From Chloroflexi bacterium CFX6 (GTDB taxonomy: Bacteria; Chloroflexota; Anaerolineae; Anaerolineales; Villigracilaceae): a stretch of DNA of 64,000 bases. A program made the position numbers and the translations under genes. Positions 52,380-61,090 of this stretch are shown here, piece after piece; within the stretch, counting starts at the first letter, position 1, and every line of letters begins with the position of its first letter. The notes beneath the pieces are model-generated. The model searched no databases. It had not been told where the DNA came from and saw only the letters and a list, made by a program, of their open reading frames with translations. The stretch covers positions 120,115 to 184,114 of the forward strand of contig SZPG01000006.1 of assembly GCA_030263595.1 (NCBI GenBank). Direction: 5' to 3'.

Positions 52380-53717
52380 TCAGGCGGGTTCCGCTTTTGC
52401 AAACGCGTCGTGGTCCGGCAGGACCGACTCTGCATGATAAATTGGTTGGATGAAATACCCGGTCAAGCCCACGAGCGCGGAAGCCATCCCGCAAAACACG
52501 ATCAACAGCCCCATGCCGGAGCCCGGTCCTGTTCCGACAAGCCAGGAGAACGCGGCAGGCAGACCCGTCCCGGCGCGCGCGGCGGGTTCAAGGACAAAGT
52601 CGGCGAGGGTGCCGGCAATGATCGGGGAGATGGGGTTCGTAAACCACGCGATCAGTCGTCGGGCGGAAAAGACGCGGCCCTGCAGGTCCGGCGCGACCTT
52701 CGATTGCCAGATCGCCTGGTTCGAGGCATTCACCAACGGTCCAACCAGCGCGGAGATCACGATCCCTGTGACCCAGACCGGAAGTCCACCGGCGAGGCCG
52801 ATGATCGCCATTCCAAGTCCGCTGATAATCCAACCGAAGAGGACGCCGTGCACGCGCCGCTTGAACCCGCCCCACGCCGACATGATGACGCCTCCCACCA
52901 CGGCGCCGATCGCCCCCGCGGTTTGAACGGATCCGAACATCAGGCTGTTATTGTCGGTACGCGAGAGGATCATCGGCGCGAGGAGCGTAAAGCCGATGCC
53001 AGCAAAGAGGTTGCCCGCGAAAAAGATCAACTGCAAGCCCAACAGGCTGGGACGGGCAAAGATGTATTTGAACCCGTACGCCGCCTCCTTCAACATGCCT
53101 CCCTGCGCCTGCATCCCCTCCTGCGTGCGAACAGGGTTGGGAATATGCACGATCAACAACGCGCCAATCGCAAATAGAAACGTGACGACGTCGAATAATA
53201 ATATGCCGGTCAAGCCGATGATGGGAAGCAGCGCGCCCGCCAGAATCGGCGCAAGGACGCCGGGTCCCGCCTCGATCAGGGACATCATGCCGTTGGCTCT
53301 GCCCAATTGCTCCTTCGGCACCATCGTCGAAATGGCGGCGGAATAGGCGGGCCACTGAAACGCCATGCCCAAACCATAAATGACGGATGCAAAATATAGA
53401 TGCCAGAATTCGAGCATCCCCGCTGCCTGAAGGATCAATATGATGATCGTGGCGATCCCCGCGCCCAGGTCGCTGACCATCATCATCAACTTGCGGTTGT
53501 GACGATCCACAAGCACACCCGCAAACGGAGAGATCAAGAGGAAGGGCGTAATGAAAAAGACCTGCATCAAACCGAGCGCGGTGGCGCTGCCGGTCTCGGT
53601 GAACATGAAGATGGTCAGGGCGAACTGACTCATCGCGCTGGCAAGCACGGAAACGATCTGTCCGAGCCAGACAATGGTGAATGCAAACATGCCTATGGGG
53701 CGGTTCGATTGATCCAT
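52380..53717 (-). CDS. MFS transporter, EntS/drug-efflux-like
   Basis: 445 residues, twelve hydrophobic segments. FAGVLVDRHNRKLMMMVSD (about 65-83) is the A motif of the MFS, and the family resembles macrolide/enterobactin exporters with SFWNA-free short loops. The second half has SAWGGFKRRVHG as the mirrored loop. AAAGGAA precedes ATG 53717. It lies 92 bases downstream of the SHOCT-module gene on the same strand and could be the last gene of that operon. Confidence 0.88.
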   Translation of the reverse strand: MDQSNRPIGMFAFTIVWLGQIVSVLASAMSQFALTIFMFTETGSATALGLMQVFFITPFLLISPFAGVLVDRHNRKLMMMVSDLGAGIATIIILILQAAGMLEFWHLYFASVIYGLGMAFQWPAYSAAISTMVPKEQLGRANGMMSLIEAGPGVLAPILAGALLPIIGLTGILLFDVVTFLFAIGALLIVHIPNPVRTQEGMQAQGGMLKEAAYGFKYIFARPSLLGLQLIFFAGNLFAGIGFTLLAPMILSRTDNNSLMFGSVQTAGAIGAVVGGVIMSAWGGFKRRVHGVLFGWIISGLGMAIIGLAGGLPVWVTGIVISALVGPLVNASNQAIWQSKVAPDLQGRVFSARRLIAWFTNPISPIIAGTLADFVLEPAARAGTGLPAAFSWLVGTGPGSGMGLLIVFCGMASALVGLTGYFIQPIYHAESVLPDHDAFAKAEPA

Positions 53718-53809
53718 GTTGTTCCTTTGGCGCTGCAATTTAAAAAATTGAACGACCCTTGCGATGGGATAAGGGGAATGAAAAATAACAGGCGCAACTG
53801 CCCGCGCGC

Positions 53810-54184
53810 CTACTCCACGTAGATTTCTACGTGCTCGCCGTCAACTTCGTCGGTGACGTCAATGATCTTGCCGGTTACGCCGGAGCGTAAAGCCTCCATC
53901 ACGTTGGACATGTCCACGCCCTCCACTTCGGGAGCAAAGTGCGCGCCGATCTTCAAACCGGCGTCAACGAGCGCGAGCGGGATCTGCACCGATGCCTTCG
54001 AGCGTCCCGTCCGCGTGTCGGTGACGCGGATCCGCAGCCATTTGGCGCCACCCGGCATGCCCGGCGGACGCGGCGGGGTCCGTTTCGCGCTCAATGCCGC
54101 GAGCAGTTTCGTCCCCTCCTCCGCGCTGAGTTTTCCCTCCTCGATCATCTTCAGGATTTTCATTCGTTCTTCGACAGACGCCAT
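53810..54184 (-). CDS. SHOCT-like module protein
   Basis: 124 residues. Residues 1-33 (EERMKILKMIEEGKLSAEEG, then TKLLAAL) form the bihelical SHOCT-like module shared with the proteins at 55477, 56130 and 57230. The remaining part (WLRIRVTDTRTGRSKASVQIPLALVDAGLKIG) is a beta-alpha domain of the type found at the N-terminus of YvlB-like proteins. No membrane helix. Likely a soluble regulator or adaptor of the envelope-stress-type operon. Confidence 0.75.
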   Translation of the reverse strand: MASVEERMKILKMIEEGKLSAEEGTKLLAALSAKRTPPRPPGMPGGAKWLRIRVTDTRTGRSKASVQIPLALVDAGLKIGAHFAPEVEGVDMSNVMEALRSGVTGKIIDVTDEVDGEHVEIYVE

Positions 54185-54209
54185 TGCGACCTCCAGTTCG
54201 TAATATCAA

Positions 54210-55466
54210 TCAAACTGCAGCCGCCGCAGTTTCATCGGCTGCAAGCGATTCTTCGGTTCTGGGAAGTTTGAATTTCAACCAGATCGGTATGATGGAAAGC
54301 AACAACACAGCCGCGGTGACCGCGAACGGGAAGCGGGGACCGACGTGCTGCCACAATTGCGCGCCGATCCATGGAGCGGGCAGTGAGACCAGTCCCAGGC
54401 TGGTGCCAAATAACCCGAACGCTGTGCCGCGCATGTGCGCCGGGACCGCCTTGCTGATGAGGGACTGGTACGCCGGGGCGGAAACGCCCACCCCCATGCC
54501 AGCCACCCCCCAGCCTGCGTAATACAGCCATTGATTCCCCTGCGGGATGTTGATGAGGATCAATAACGCGCTTCCCATGAGGAACATGCCGGTCGCGATG
54601 CCGACGCGCTCGCCAGCCTTATCCGAAAGCCAGCCGCCCGGTATGGTGATCAACATCATGCAGACGCCAAAGACGGACGTGACCCAGCCGATCTGCTGAA
54701 GCGAAAGCCCGCCGAATTCCTGCATGAACACAGGGAAGAGATTCTCCGAAAGTTGAAAGGAAACGTCGCGAAAGCCGTCCGTCAGCAAAATCCACGTCAA
54801 CACGCCGCCCGAAACGATCATACCGAACATCGCGCGCAGGTTGGTCTTCAGACCGGTGAACGAGAGTTTCTGATGCGCGGCGGCTCCGCCTTTCGCCGCC
54901 TCGCGCGCCATGCCCAACCGCATGATCATGGCAATGAAATAGAAAACGCCGGCAACGAGCAGCATCAGTTTGAAACCATAAGAACCCGCCAGCCAACCGC
55001 CCAACGGGGGACCAACGACGGATACGATCATGAAAATCGCCTGCGAAATGCCGAACACTTTGCCTCGATTTTCCTCGCTCGAATGTTCCGCGATGAACGC
55101 GTCGAAACTGGGTCCCACCAGCGCGCGCGCCACCGCCGACACTGCCACCGCCGCGAGGAGCCATTCCCATCTATCGGCGAGAATGAGCGGAATGAAACCG
55201 ATCACACCGAAGACGCTGCCGATCGCAATGGCGCGCAATCTGCCCAGCGAATCGGACACCCAGCCGCCCAATATTTGCAGGAATAAAGGCACGATCTGAG
55301 CCAGCGTAAAGAACAAGCCGATCTGCGGAATGTTCGCGCCCAGGTCCTTGAGGTAAAGCGGCATGAACGCCTGGTACATGTTCCCGCCGACATTCGCGAA
55401 GATCATCGCCGTCAGGAACAGGATCAACAATCCGCTCAGCAAGCGTCGTTTCTTGACCTCAGCCAT
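54210..55466 (-). CDS. MFS transporter
   Basis: 418 residues with twelve helices. GGWVSDSLGRLRAIAIGSV (about 68-86) is the A motif, and GGWLSDKAGERVGIATG repeats it in the second half. YQAFMPLYLKDLGANIPQIG is the typical first outer loop. It sits between two SHOCT-module genes, 10 bases after one and 25 before the next, so it belongs to the same transcript. Substrate unknown. Confidence 0.9.
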   Translation of the reverse strand: MAEVKKRRLLSGLLILFLTAMIFANVGGNMYQAFMPLYLKDLGANIPQIGLFFTLAQIVPLFLQILGGWVSDSLGRLRAIAIGSVFGVIGFIPLILADRWEWLLAAVAVSAVARALVGPSFDAFIAEHSSEENRGKVFGISQAIFMIVSVVGPPLGGWLAGSYGFKLMLLVAGVFYFIAMIMRLGMAREAAKGGAAAHQKLSFTGLKTNLRAMFGMIVSGGVLTWILLTDGFRDVSFQLSENLFPVFMQEFGGLSLQQIGWVTSVFGVCMMLITIPGGWLSDKAGERVGIATGMFLMGSALLILINIPQGNQWLYYAGWGVAGMGVGVSAPAYQSLISKAVPAHMRGTAFGLFGTSLGLVSLPAPWIGAQLWQHVGPRFPFAVTAAVLLLSIIPIWLKFKLPRTEESLAADETAAAAV

Positions 55467-55476
55467 TCACGCTCCA

Positions 55477-56130
55477 TTAACCGAAATAGACCTGCACGCG
55501 AGCGTCGTCGTCGTCCACATTGACCATCAAAGGTTCGTCCGATTCCCCGGTCGCGTGCATCATCTGAACGATGCCCTCTGCCGTTTTTCTGTTCACGCCT
55601 CGGATGTGGTGCCCAAAATTATCGAAGAACCACGCCACAAGCCCGAACGGCACGGGGAAGCCAAGCGTAATGTTCCGGGGACCATCGCCCGGTTCGGCGT
55701 CTCGCCGATCCACATTGATGTAGAGCCAGCGGGAGGAACGTCCGCCCGCGCCGAGCGCGATCAACAACACACCGAGCATCAACGGCAGGATCATGCAGTA
55801 GAACCAGAAATTGGTCCCTGCGCTCTGCTGGATCGCGTAGATCGCCCAAGCGCTCAACACGGTGACGAAGATGCCCGCCCACAATGGGATCAACGCAAAG
55901 CGACGCGCCCGCGCCTTGATCTCATCGAACTCCGGCGCTTCGGTTCGCCTCGATCCGCTCGACGCATCGCGCTCAAAGCCGGAACCTGCTCCGCTTTCAA
56001 GGACCTCCGCCTCCGCCGCTTCCTCCTCTTCATCCTCCGACAAAGCGGACATCAAACTTGCGGCTTCCTCCGCCGAGATCCTCCCCTCCTCCACCATTTG
56101 CAGGATCTTTTTGCGTTCCTCCGAAGACAT
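55477..56130 (-). CDS. SHOCT-like module membrane protein
   Basis: 217 residues. The bihelical module (EERKKILQMVEEGRISAEEA, residues 4-23) starts the protein, then an acidic linker (33-50), two membrane helices (about 80-100 and 105-125) and a C-terminal domain with DRRDAEPGDGPRNITLGFPV, like the YvlB-type beta-alpha unit. Its ATG overlaps the previous stop (TGATG). It may connect the module to the membrane. Confidence 0.75.
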   Translation of the reverse strand: MSSEERKKILQMVEEGRISAEEAASLMSALSEDEEEEAAEAEVLESGAGSGFERDASSGSRRTEAPEFDEIKARARRFALIPLWAGIFVTVLSAWAIYAIQQSAGTNFWFYCMILPLMLGVLLIALGAGGRSSRWLYINVDRRDAEPGDGPRNITLGFPVPFGLVAWFFDNFGHHIRGVNRKTAEGIVQMMHATGESDEPLMVNVDDDDARVQVYFG

Positions 56131-57227
56131 CACTTACCTCCTTCCAATGCCGACAGCAATTGCTCTGCCTGCTCGGCAGTGATCTTCTTTTCGGCAAGCA
56201 TCTTCAGGATCGCCATACGTTCCTCTTCCGAAATGGGCTCGGATGAGGTGGGAGGGGCCGGCGGCTTGGGCGACCCTTGGGGATCCCAATTCCATCGGCC
56301 AACGGCCAATCCGCTTTTAGGGTGGCGCGCGTGACGCGCGGCATGACGCTCCGCGCGCCGCACCGCTTCCTCTGCGCGTTTGGTCGCGCGGCGGGTCGCT
56401 TCCTCCACCTGCCTGGAGATGCGGTCGCCGAAGCCGGACCAGTCGAAATTTATCCCCGCGAAGTTACCGAATTCCTCCGCAAACTCGCCCGCATCCTCCT
56501 GGCTGCTCACGCGCACGTCGCCGCCCGCGCTCAGGGAGATCTTCGCGGAACCGTTCCCGAGCACAACGACGCGTTCGGTCGCGTCTTCATCGGGCTCCGC
56601 GCCGGGCAGGTCAATGTCAATCCGATCGCCCTGCATGACAAGGGTCACGTTTGCGTCCGGGGGAAGCACGAGCAAAATATCGTCCCCGGCGACGACCGAG
56701 TAGTCGCCGTCAGCCTTGGGGTCGAGATACACGATCACGTCCTCCCCCACGTTGACTTTGACGTCCCCGTTCGCGCCGCGCAAGGCAAGATCGTTCCCCA
56801 CTGAATCGAAAGCGATGTTCCCCTCCACCTCCCGGATGGAAACATCCCCGCCCGCATTTCTCACATGGATATCGCCCTTCGCGTTCCGCAGGCTAAAGTC
56901 TGCGCCGATCGCTCCGATCGTCAACGGACCCACATCGCGGATGGAAAGATCGCCGCCGATCTCCCCCAGGTCAATATTCCCCTGCACGCCGCGAATGGAC
57001 GCGTCGCCGCCTATGCTGACAAACTCGAACGAGGCGCCCTTGGGGACGCGCAAAGCGAGGTTCCCGCCGCTGGAAAGCGAGATCAGTTCATCGGTCTGCG
57101 TGAAGCGCACTTCGTCTTCATCGCCCTTTATCAAAATGTCGCCATCCCAGCCGACCACGCTAAGGTCGCCGCCAACGACATCCACCTTGATCTTCGGGGT
57201 TTTCCCCACCGAAATCATCCTCGACAT
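56130..57227 (-). CDS. Toastrack (DUF4097-like) protein with SHOCT-like tail
   Basis: 365 residues. From residue 13 to about 235 runs a beta-solenoid of repeating units of about 20 residues (GGDLSVVGWDGDI, GGDASIRGVQGNIDLGEIGG, GDLSIRDVGPLTIGAIGADF), the DUF4097/toastrack fold found in LiaX/YvlB-like envelope-stress proteins. A basic, Ala/Arg-rich helix (270-310) and a Pro-rich linker lead to the bihelical module (EEERMAILKMLAEKKITAEQ, about 337-356). No signal peptide, so it is probably intracellular. Starts two bases after the DUF2089 stop. Confidence 0.8.
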   Translation of the reverse strand: MSRMISVGKTPKIKVDVVGGDLSVVGWDGDILIKGDEDEVRFTQTDELISLSSGGNLALRVPKGASFEFVSIGGDASIRGVQGNIDLGEIGGDLSIRDVGPLTIGAIGADFSLRNAKGDIHVRNAGGDVSIREVEGNIAFDSVGNDLALRGANGDVKVNVGEDVIVYLDPKADGDYSVVAGDDILLVLPPDANVTLVMQGDRIDIDLPGAEPDEDATERVVVLGNGSAKISLSAGGDVRVSSQEDAGEFAEEFGNFAGINFDWSGFGDRISRQVEEATRRATKRAEEAVRRAERHAARHARHPKSGLAVGRWNWDPQGSPKPPAPPTSSEPISEEERMAILKMLAEKKITAEQAEQLLSALEGGK

Positions 57228-57229
57228 GA

Positions 57230-57613
57230 CTACCTCTCCTCTCCGCGCAAGATGCGCATGGCTTCATCCGCCGAGATGCGTCCCGCCTCGAGATCTTCGA
57301 GCACGTTATTCCGCCTCTCAGCGCTGATCTCCACCGGTTCGTCCTTGCCGGGTTCATAGCCCAGGGCGCGGATCACTTCGTGCAAGCGGTTTCTAATCGT
57401 CGGGTAGGAAAGACCGAGTTCCTGCTCCATGCGATTGATCTTGCCCTCGCATCGCACAAAGGTCACAATGAAATCAAGATGTTCGGCGGTCAAATGAGCA
57501 AAGGGACCGCCGATAAACCTCCCCTCGATGGTTGTATCGCAGGATGAGCAATGGAGCCGGGTCACTTCCAGCTCCGAACTGCAAACCGGACAACGCGCAG
57601 GTGCGGCATACAT
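57230..57613 (-). CDS. DUF2089 zinc-ribbon/HTH regulator with SHOCT-like tail
   Basis: 127 residues. Zinc ribbon C8-x2-C11 and C22-x2-C25, then a helix-turn-helix (LSYPTIRNRLHEVIRALGY, about 68-86), then a bihelical module at the C-terminus (ERRNNVLEDLEAGRISADEA, about 98-117). DUF2089 proteins are believed to regulate envelope-stress loci; as first gene here it is likely the operon's regulator. GGAGG precedes the ATG. Confidence 0.85.
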   Translation of the reverse strand: MYAAPARCPVCSSELEVTRLHCSSCDTTIEGRFIGGPFAHLTAEHLDFIVTFVRCEGKINRMEQELGLSYPTIRNRLHEVIRALGYEPGKDEPVEISAERRNNVLEDLEAGRISADEAMRILRGEER

Positions 57614-58026
57614 GATGTATCCTCCAAAATAACGTGCGAAAGCCTTATAATAATCGGCGCTTCAGGCTAATGAACCTTGGAACAACCTTCCATAACGTCA
57701 GTTCGGGATTAAGGATGTGCGGGCGCGATTTGTACACGGATAATACGGAGCAACGGAAAATTCCGTGGACAACGCAGAAGGATAAAACCTACCCCGAACC
57801 CAGGTTCCTTTACATCAATATTCGCCAGATGAACCAAACCATAGTCATACTCCTTGAACTTTCCAGATGACCAATTCAATCTCATATAGGATTATAGCCA
57901 GAATATTGATTTTGTCAAGAAGAAGTAAAGAATATTCAACCAATTAAATATTATTATTGATAATTCTAAAAGAGTTCCTAAATAATAACAATTTCCCAAG
58001 AAATTTCTCAATCCCTCGAGGCACAA
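57614..58026. other. 413-base AT-rich gap
   Basis: No convincing gene. The stretch 57890-58010 is much richer in A and T than its neighbours and probably carries the corA promoter. A 78-codon open frame at 57634-57870 has no ribosome-binding site or recognisable composition and is not called. Confidence 0.45.
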
Positions 58027-59013
58027 GTGATCCGCTCCCTTTACTTCGCTCCTGGAAAGCCTATACGCATGGACATCTCGCCCCGTGACTTCCCCAAACT
58101 TCTGCGAAACAAACGTGGACTTCTCTGGACGGATTTCACCAGCGAACCGCCTGAAACCTGTCTCCCCATCCTCCAGGATTTCGGCTTCCATCCGCTCGCC
58201 ATTGACGACGCTCTGCAAGAGACCCACGCGCCCAAATTGGACGACTGGGGAACCTACCTGTACATTGTCCTCAATTACATGGCGGTAACGGACAACGGCG
58301 GCAACTGGGAATCCGAGATTGACGAATTGGATATCTTCCTCGGGCAAAACTACATTGTCACCCATCACGACCATCCCCTCCCAGCCCTGGAGGAAACCTG
58401 GGCGTCCTGCAACCGCGATCCCCGCGTCCTTCACGATGGAGCCGATCACCTGCTCTATAAGATCGTGGACCGACTCGTCGAAGGATACATGCCCACCGTG
58501 GAAAAGATTGACGACGCCATTGACCAGATCGAGGACCAGGTCTTCGACCGGCCCTCGCCTCAGACTCTCGAGAGGCTGTTCGCCCTGAAACGCGTTCTCC
58601 TGGCTATGAGGCGGATCCTGCTCCCCCAGCGCGAAGTGATGAACAAACTCGCCCGCGACGATTACCGTGTCATTGACCCGAAGGATCGTATCTTCTTTCG
58701 CGACATCTACGACCACCTCGTCCGCCTCCACGACCTGAACGAAAGCCTGCGCGACCTCGTCGGCGGCGCGCTGGATACATATCTGTCCGTCATCAACAAT
58801 CGCATGAACGACATCATGAAGACGCTGACCATCATCACGACCCTGTTCATGCCCATTACCTTCATTACCGGCTTCTTTGGCATGAATTTCTTCGAACCTG
58901 TGGCGAATCTGTTTGGCTGGACAACGCGCCAGATTTTCTCGATAACGGTTTCCATCATGCTCCTCTTCCCCTTTGGCATGTACCTGTGGATGCGCCGCCG
59001 CACGTGGATCTAA
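58027..59013 (+). CDS. corA: CorA-family divalent cation transporter
   Basis: 328 residues. A large cytosolic funnel domain is followed by two C-terminal membrane helices (about 272-292 and 302-322), with the pore signature GMN in FFGMNFFE. LYIVLNYMAV and DELDIFLGQNYIVTHHD fit the funnel. It carries Mg2+, Co2+ or Ni2+. The start is GTG at 58027 with GAGG six bases before it. Confidence 0.93.
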   Translation: MIRSLYFAPGKPIRMDISPRDFPKLLRNKRGLLWTDFTSEPPETCLPILQDFGFHPLAIDDALQETHAPKLDDWGTYLYIVLNYMAVTDNGGNWESEIDELDIFLGQNYIVTHHDHPLPALEETWASCNRDPRVLHDGADHLLYKIVDRLVEGYMPTVEKIDDAIDQIEDQVFDRPSPQTLERLFALKRVLLAMRRILLPQREVMNKLARDDYRVIDPKDRIFFRDIYDHLVRLHDLNESLRDLVGGALDTYLSVINNRMNDIMKTLTIITTLFMPITFITGFFGMNFFEPVANLFGWTTRQIFSITVSIMLLFPFGMYLWMRRRTWI

Positions 59014-59037
59014 CCCGAAAGTTTCATTTCCGCAGGC

Positions 59038-59066
59038 TTGACACAGAACAGGCGTTCGGTTATCAT
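59038..59066 (+). promoter_or_regulatory. lexA promoter
   Basis: TTGACA (59038-59043), 17 bases, TATCAT (59061-59066). Confidence 0.85.
59045..59058. promoter_or_regulatory. LexA (SOS) box
   Basis: AGAACAGGCGTTCG matches the Gram-positive consensus CGAACRNRYGTTYG at 13 of 14 positions and lies between the -35 and -10, where LexA would block the polymerase. Confidence 0.8.
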
Positions 59067-59127
59067 TCATAGCACAAATGAGCGAAGAATGCTCGTCGCG
59101 AGCCAATGGCATTGGCAGGAGGCTGTT

Positions 59128-59826
59128 ATGATGATGGTACGCAAAAGCAAAGGGATAACCGACAAGCACATCAAGGTGCTGGAGTTCGTAAACGAATATC
59201 AGAACCGGTTCGGGCGCCCCCCCTCGATCCGCGAGATTGGCGAAAAAGTCAAGATCTCCTCGACGTCCGTCGTCAATTATTATCTCGAACAACTCGAAAA
59301 AATGGGGTATCTCGAACGTGACAACCGCGTTTCGCGCGGCATGAGGCTGACAGGCAAAGTCAATCAGATCGTACAGGCGGGCAACATGCTCCGCGTCCCG
59401 ATCCTGGGTCCCATTGCGGCAGGCATGCCCCTTCCTGAACTTCAACCCGGCGTCAGTTATATGACCGACAGCGAAGCGGAGGCTGTGGACATCGCCCGCA
59501 GCCTCCTCCCTCCCAAGGAAAAAGGCGACAACCTTTACGCCCTCGAAGTAAAAGGGAACTCCATGATCGACGCCATGATCAACGACGGCGATATCGTCGT
59601 TATGAAACCCGCCACGGATGCGCGGAACGGCGAGATGGTGGCTGTCTGGCTTCCGAGCGATAACGAAGCGACCCTGAAATATTTCTTCAAGGAAAGAGAC
59701 CGCTATCGCCTCCAGCCTGCCAACCCGACCATGAAACCCATCTTCATCAAAAAGACCGAACCGCTCGAGATCAAAGGCAAGGTGGTCATGGTCATCCGCA
59801 AAATGGACAAACCACTGGCGGCGTAA
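59128..59826 (+). CDS. lexA: LexA repressor
   Basis: 232 residues. Winged helix (about 10-65; PPSIREIGEKVKISSTSVVN), then a linker and the latent protease. Self-cleavage site Ala98-Gly99 (PIAAGMP), Ser145 (GNSMIDAMINDGD) and Lys184 (ATLKYFF) are all present, so RecA-induced cleavage is expected. AGGAGG precedes three consecutive ATGs (59128, 59131, 59134); the first is used. Autorepressed by the box in its promoter. Confidence 0.95.
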   Translation: MMMVRKSKGITDKHIKVLEFVNEYQNRFGRPPSIREIGEKVKISSTSVVNYYLEQLEKMGYLERDNRVSRGMRLTGKVNQIVQAGNMLRVPILGPIAAGMPLPELQPGVSYMTDSEAEAVDIARSLLPPKEKGDNLYALEVKGNSMIDAMINDGDIVVMKPATDARNGEMVAVWLPSDNEATLKYFFKERDRYRLQPANPTMKPIFIKKTEPLEIKGKVVMVIRKMDKPLAA

Positions 59827-59850
59827 CCATCAACGACGGCGGCGCATGGC

Positions 59851-59888
59851 AATCAAAAAGACGCTCCTTTAGGAGCGTCTTTTTGATT
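59851..59888. terminator. Bidirectional terminator, lexA/rplL
   Basis: A perfect 18-bp stem (AATCAAAAAGACGCTCCT and its complement) with a TT loop; A and T runs in the stem serve both strands. Confidence 0.92.
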
Positions 59889-59901
59889 ATGGAACTTCGC
59901 C

Positions 59902-60285
59902 TTAATCGAGCGCAACGGTCGCGCCGGCTTCTTCCAGTTTCTTTTTGGCTTCGTTGGCGGCATCCTTGCCAACCCCGGTCAAAACCTTGGCACCGGCGGT
60001 TTCAGCCATGGTCTTGGCTTCGCCGAGACCGAGGCTGGTCAACTGGCGGATGACCTTGATGACGTCAATCTTCTTGGCGCCGGCATCCTTGATGACCACA
60101 TCGAACTCGGTCTTCTCTTCGACGGGTTCAGCCGCCGCGCCGCCGCCGGCGGGCATCGCAGCCATCGCAACGGGCGCGGCGGCTGAAACGCCCCACTTTT
60201 CCTCCAGTTTCTTCACCAAATCAGCCGCCTCGAGGACGGAAAGCGTGGAAAGTTCTTCCACGAGTTTTTCGAGTTTTTCAGACAT
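59902..60285 (-). CDS. rplL: Ribosomal protein L7/L12
   Basis: 127 residues: N-terminal dimer domain (1-32), Ala/Gly hinge (36-54) and C-terminal factor-binding domain with [20 protein letters not shown] and GADVTL-like GATVALD end. It forms the stalk with L10 and recruits translation GTPases. Last gene of the ribosomal block, just before the terminator. Confidence 0.97.
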   Translation of the reverse strand: MSEKLEKLVEELSTLSVLEAADLVKKLEEKWGVSAAAPVAMAAMPAGGGAAAEPVEEKTEFDVVIKDAGAKKIDVIKVIRQLTSLGLGEAKTMAETAGAKVLTGVGKDAANEAKKKLEEAGATVALD

Positions 60286-60344
60286 TGCTTGTTCACTCCA
60301 TTTTCAAGAGATAGGTTTATAGTGGTTACATAATATCGAGCCGA

Positions 60345-60875
60345 TCACGCCGCGGCGGGGGCTTTCTCCGCGAAAGCCTTGATGACAGCCGCCAAACCGC
60401 GCGCCGGTTCGGCGATCGTGCGGACCAGTTTTCCGGCAGGCGCCTGCAGAACGCCCAGCAACTGAGCGCGGACGACCGGCAAAGGCGGCATTTCAGCCAG
60501 GGCTTTGACCTGCTTCGCGTCCAATACCTGCCCGCCCATGAATCCGCCTTTTACCTTGACGAATTCGTTGCCTTTCGCGGCGTCGTTCAACGCTTTTGCC
60601 GTGGAAGCCGGGTCGGAGAACGCGAACGAGACAGCCGTGCTCTGGACAAGGAATTCCGGCGGCAGGTTCATTCCGTTATCGGCGAACGCGCGGCGCGCAA
60701 GCGTGTTTTTCAGGATGTGGAATTCACCGCCCGATTCGCGGACCTTGGCGCGAATGTTATCCAGGTCCTTCATTTTCAAACCGGTATATTCCACAAGGAT
60801 CACAGCCTGGCTTTTCGTCAGCCAATCAGAGTACGCCGCCAGAATTTCCTCTTTACGTTCTTTCGTAATTGCCAA
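60345..60875 (-). CDS. rplJ: Ribosomal protein L10
   Basis: 176 residues. N-terminal rRNA-binding domain with ILVEYTGLKMKDLDNIRAKVRESGGEFHILKNTLARRA and a C-terminal helix for L7/L12 dimers. The start codon is TTG at 60875, confirmed by a very strong AAAGGAGGTGAT site. The long leader upstream carries an L10-binding-type fold and an attenuator hairpin. Confidence 0.96.
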   Translation of the reverse strand: MAITKERKEEILAAYSDWLTKSQAVILVEYTGLKMKDLDNIRAKVRESGGEFHILKNTLARRAFADNGMNLPPEFLVQSTAVSFAFSDPASTAKALNDAAKGNEFVKVKGGFMGGQVLDAKQVKALAEMPPLPVVRAQLLGVLQAPAGKLVRTIAEPARGLAAVIKAFAEKAPAAA

Positions 60876-60898
60876 AGGGTATCACCTCCTTTCATAAA

Positions 60899-60930
60899 AA
60901 AGTCTTTGCCACTTTGCAGGCAAAGACTTT
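60899..60930 (-). terminator. Attenuator hairpin before rplJ
   Basis: AAAGTCTTTGCC pairs over 12 bp with GGCAAAGACTTT around 8 bases; on the minus strand a run of Ts follows, then the rplJ ribosome-binding site. Confidence 0.75.
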
Positions 60931-60983
60931 CGGCAAATCCCTTTGGGGTTTTGCTTGTCGTCTCCACCTGAGCAGGAAATTAA

Positions 60984-61043
60984 GTGGCGCCTTATGGTCG
61001 AATGGAGCGGCGGTTTTTCGCTCGCATCGAAACCGGGCGCCAC
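60984..61043 (-). ncRNA. L10 leader, protein-binding hairpin
   Basis: GTGGCGCC (60984-60991) and GGCGCCAC (61036-61043) close a long stem in the 215-base rplA-rplJ gap. Position and shape match the autoregulatory L10 leader; detailed kink-turn pairing was not verified. Confidence 0.6.
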
Positions 61044-61090
61044 ACCCGCCGTCATTGGCGAAGTGGCTTATCAGGATATCGGGCTGTATT

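Noticed and set aside
57634..57870. 78-codon open frame upstream of corA
   Set aside because: No ribosome-binding site, no structured composition, and it overlaps the promoter region of the DUF2089 operon on the other strand.
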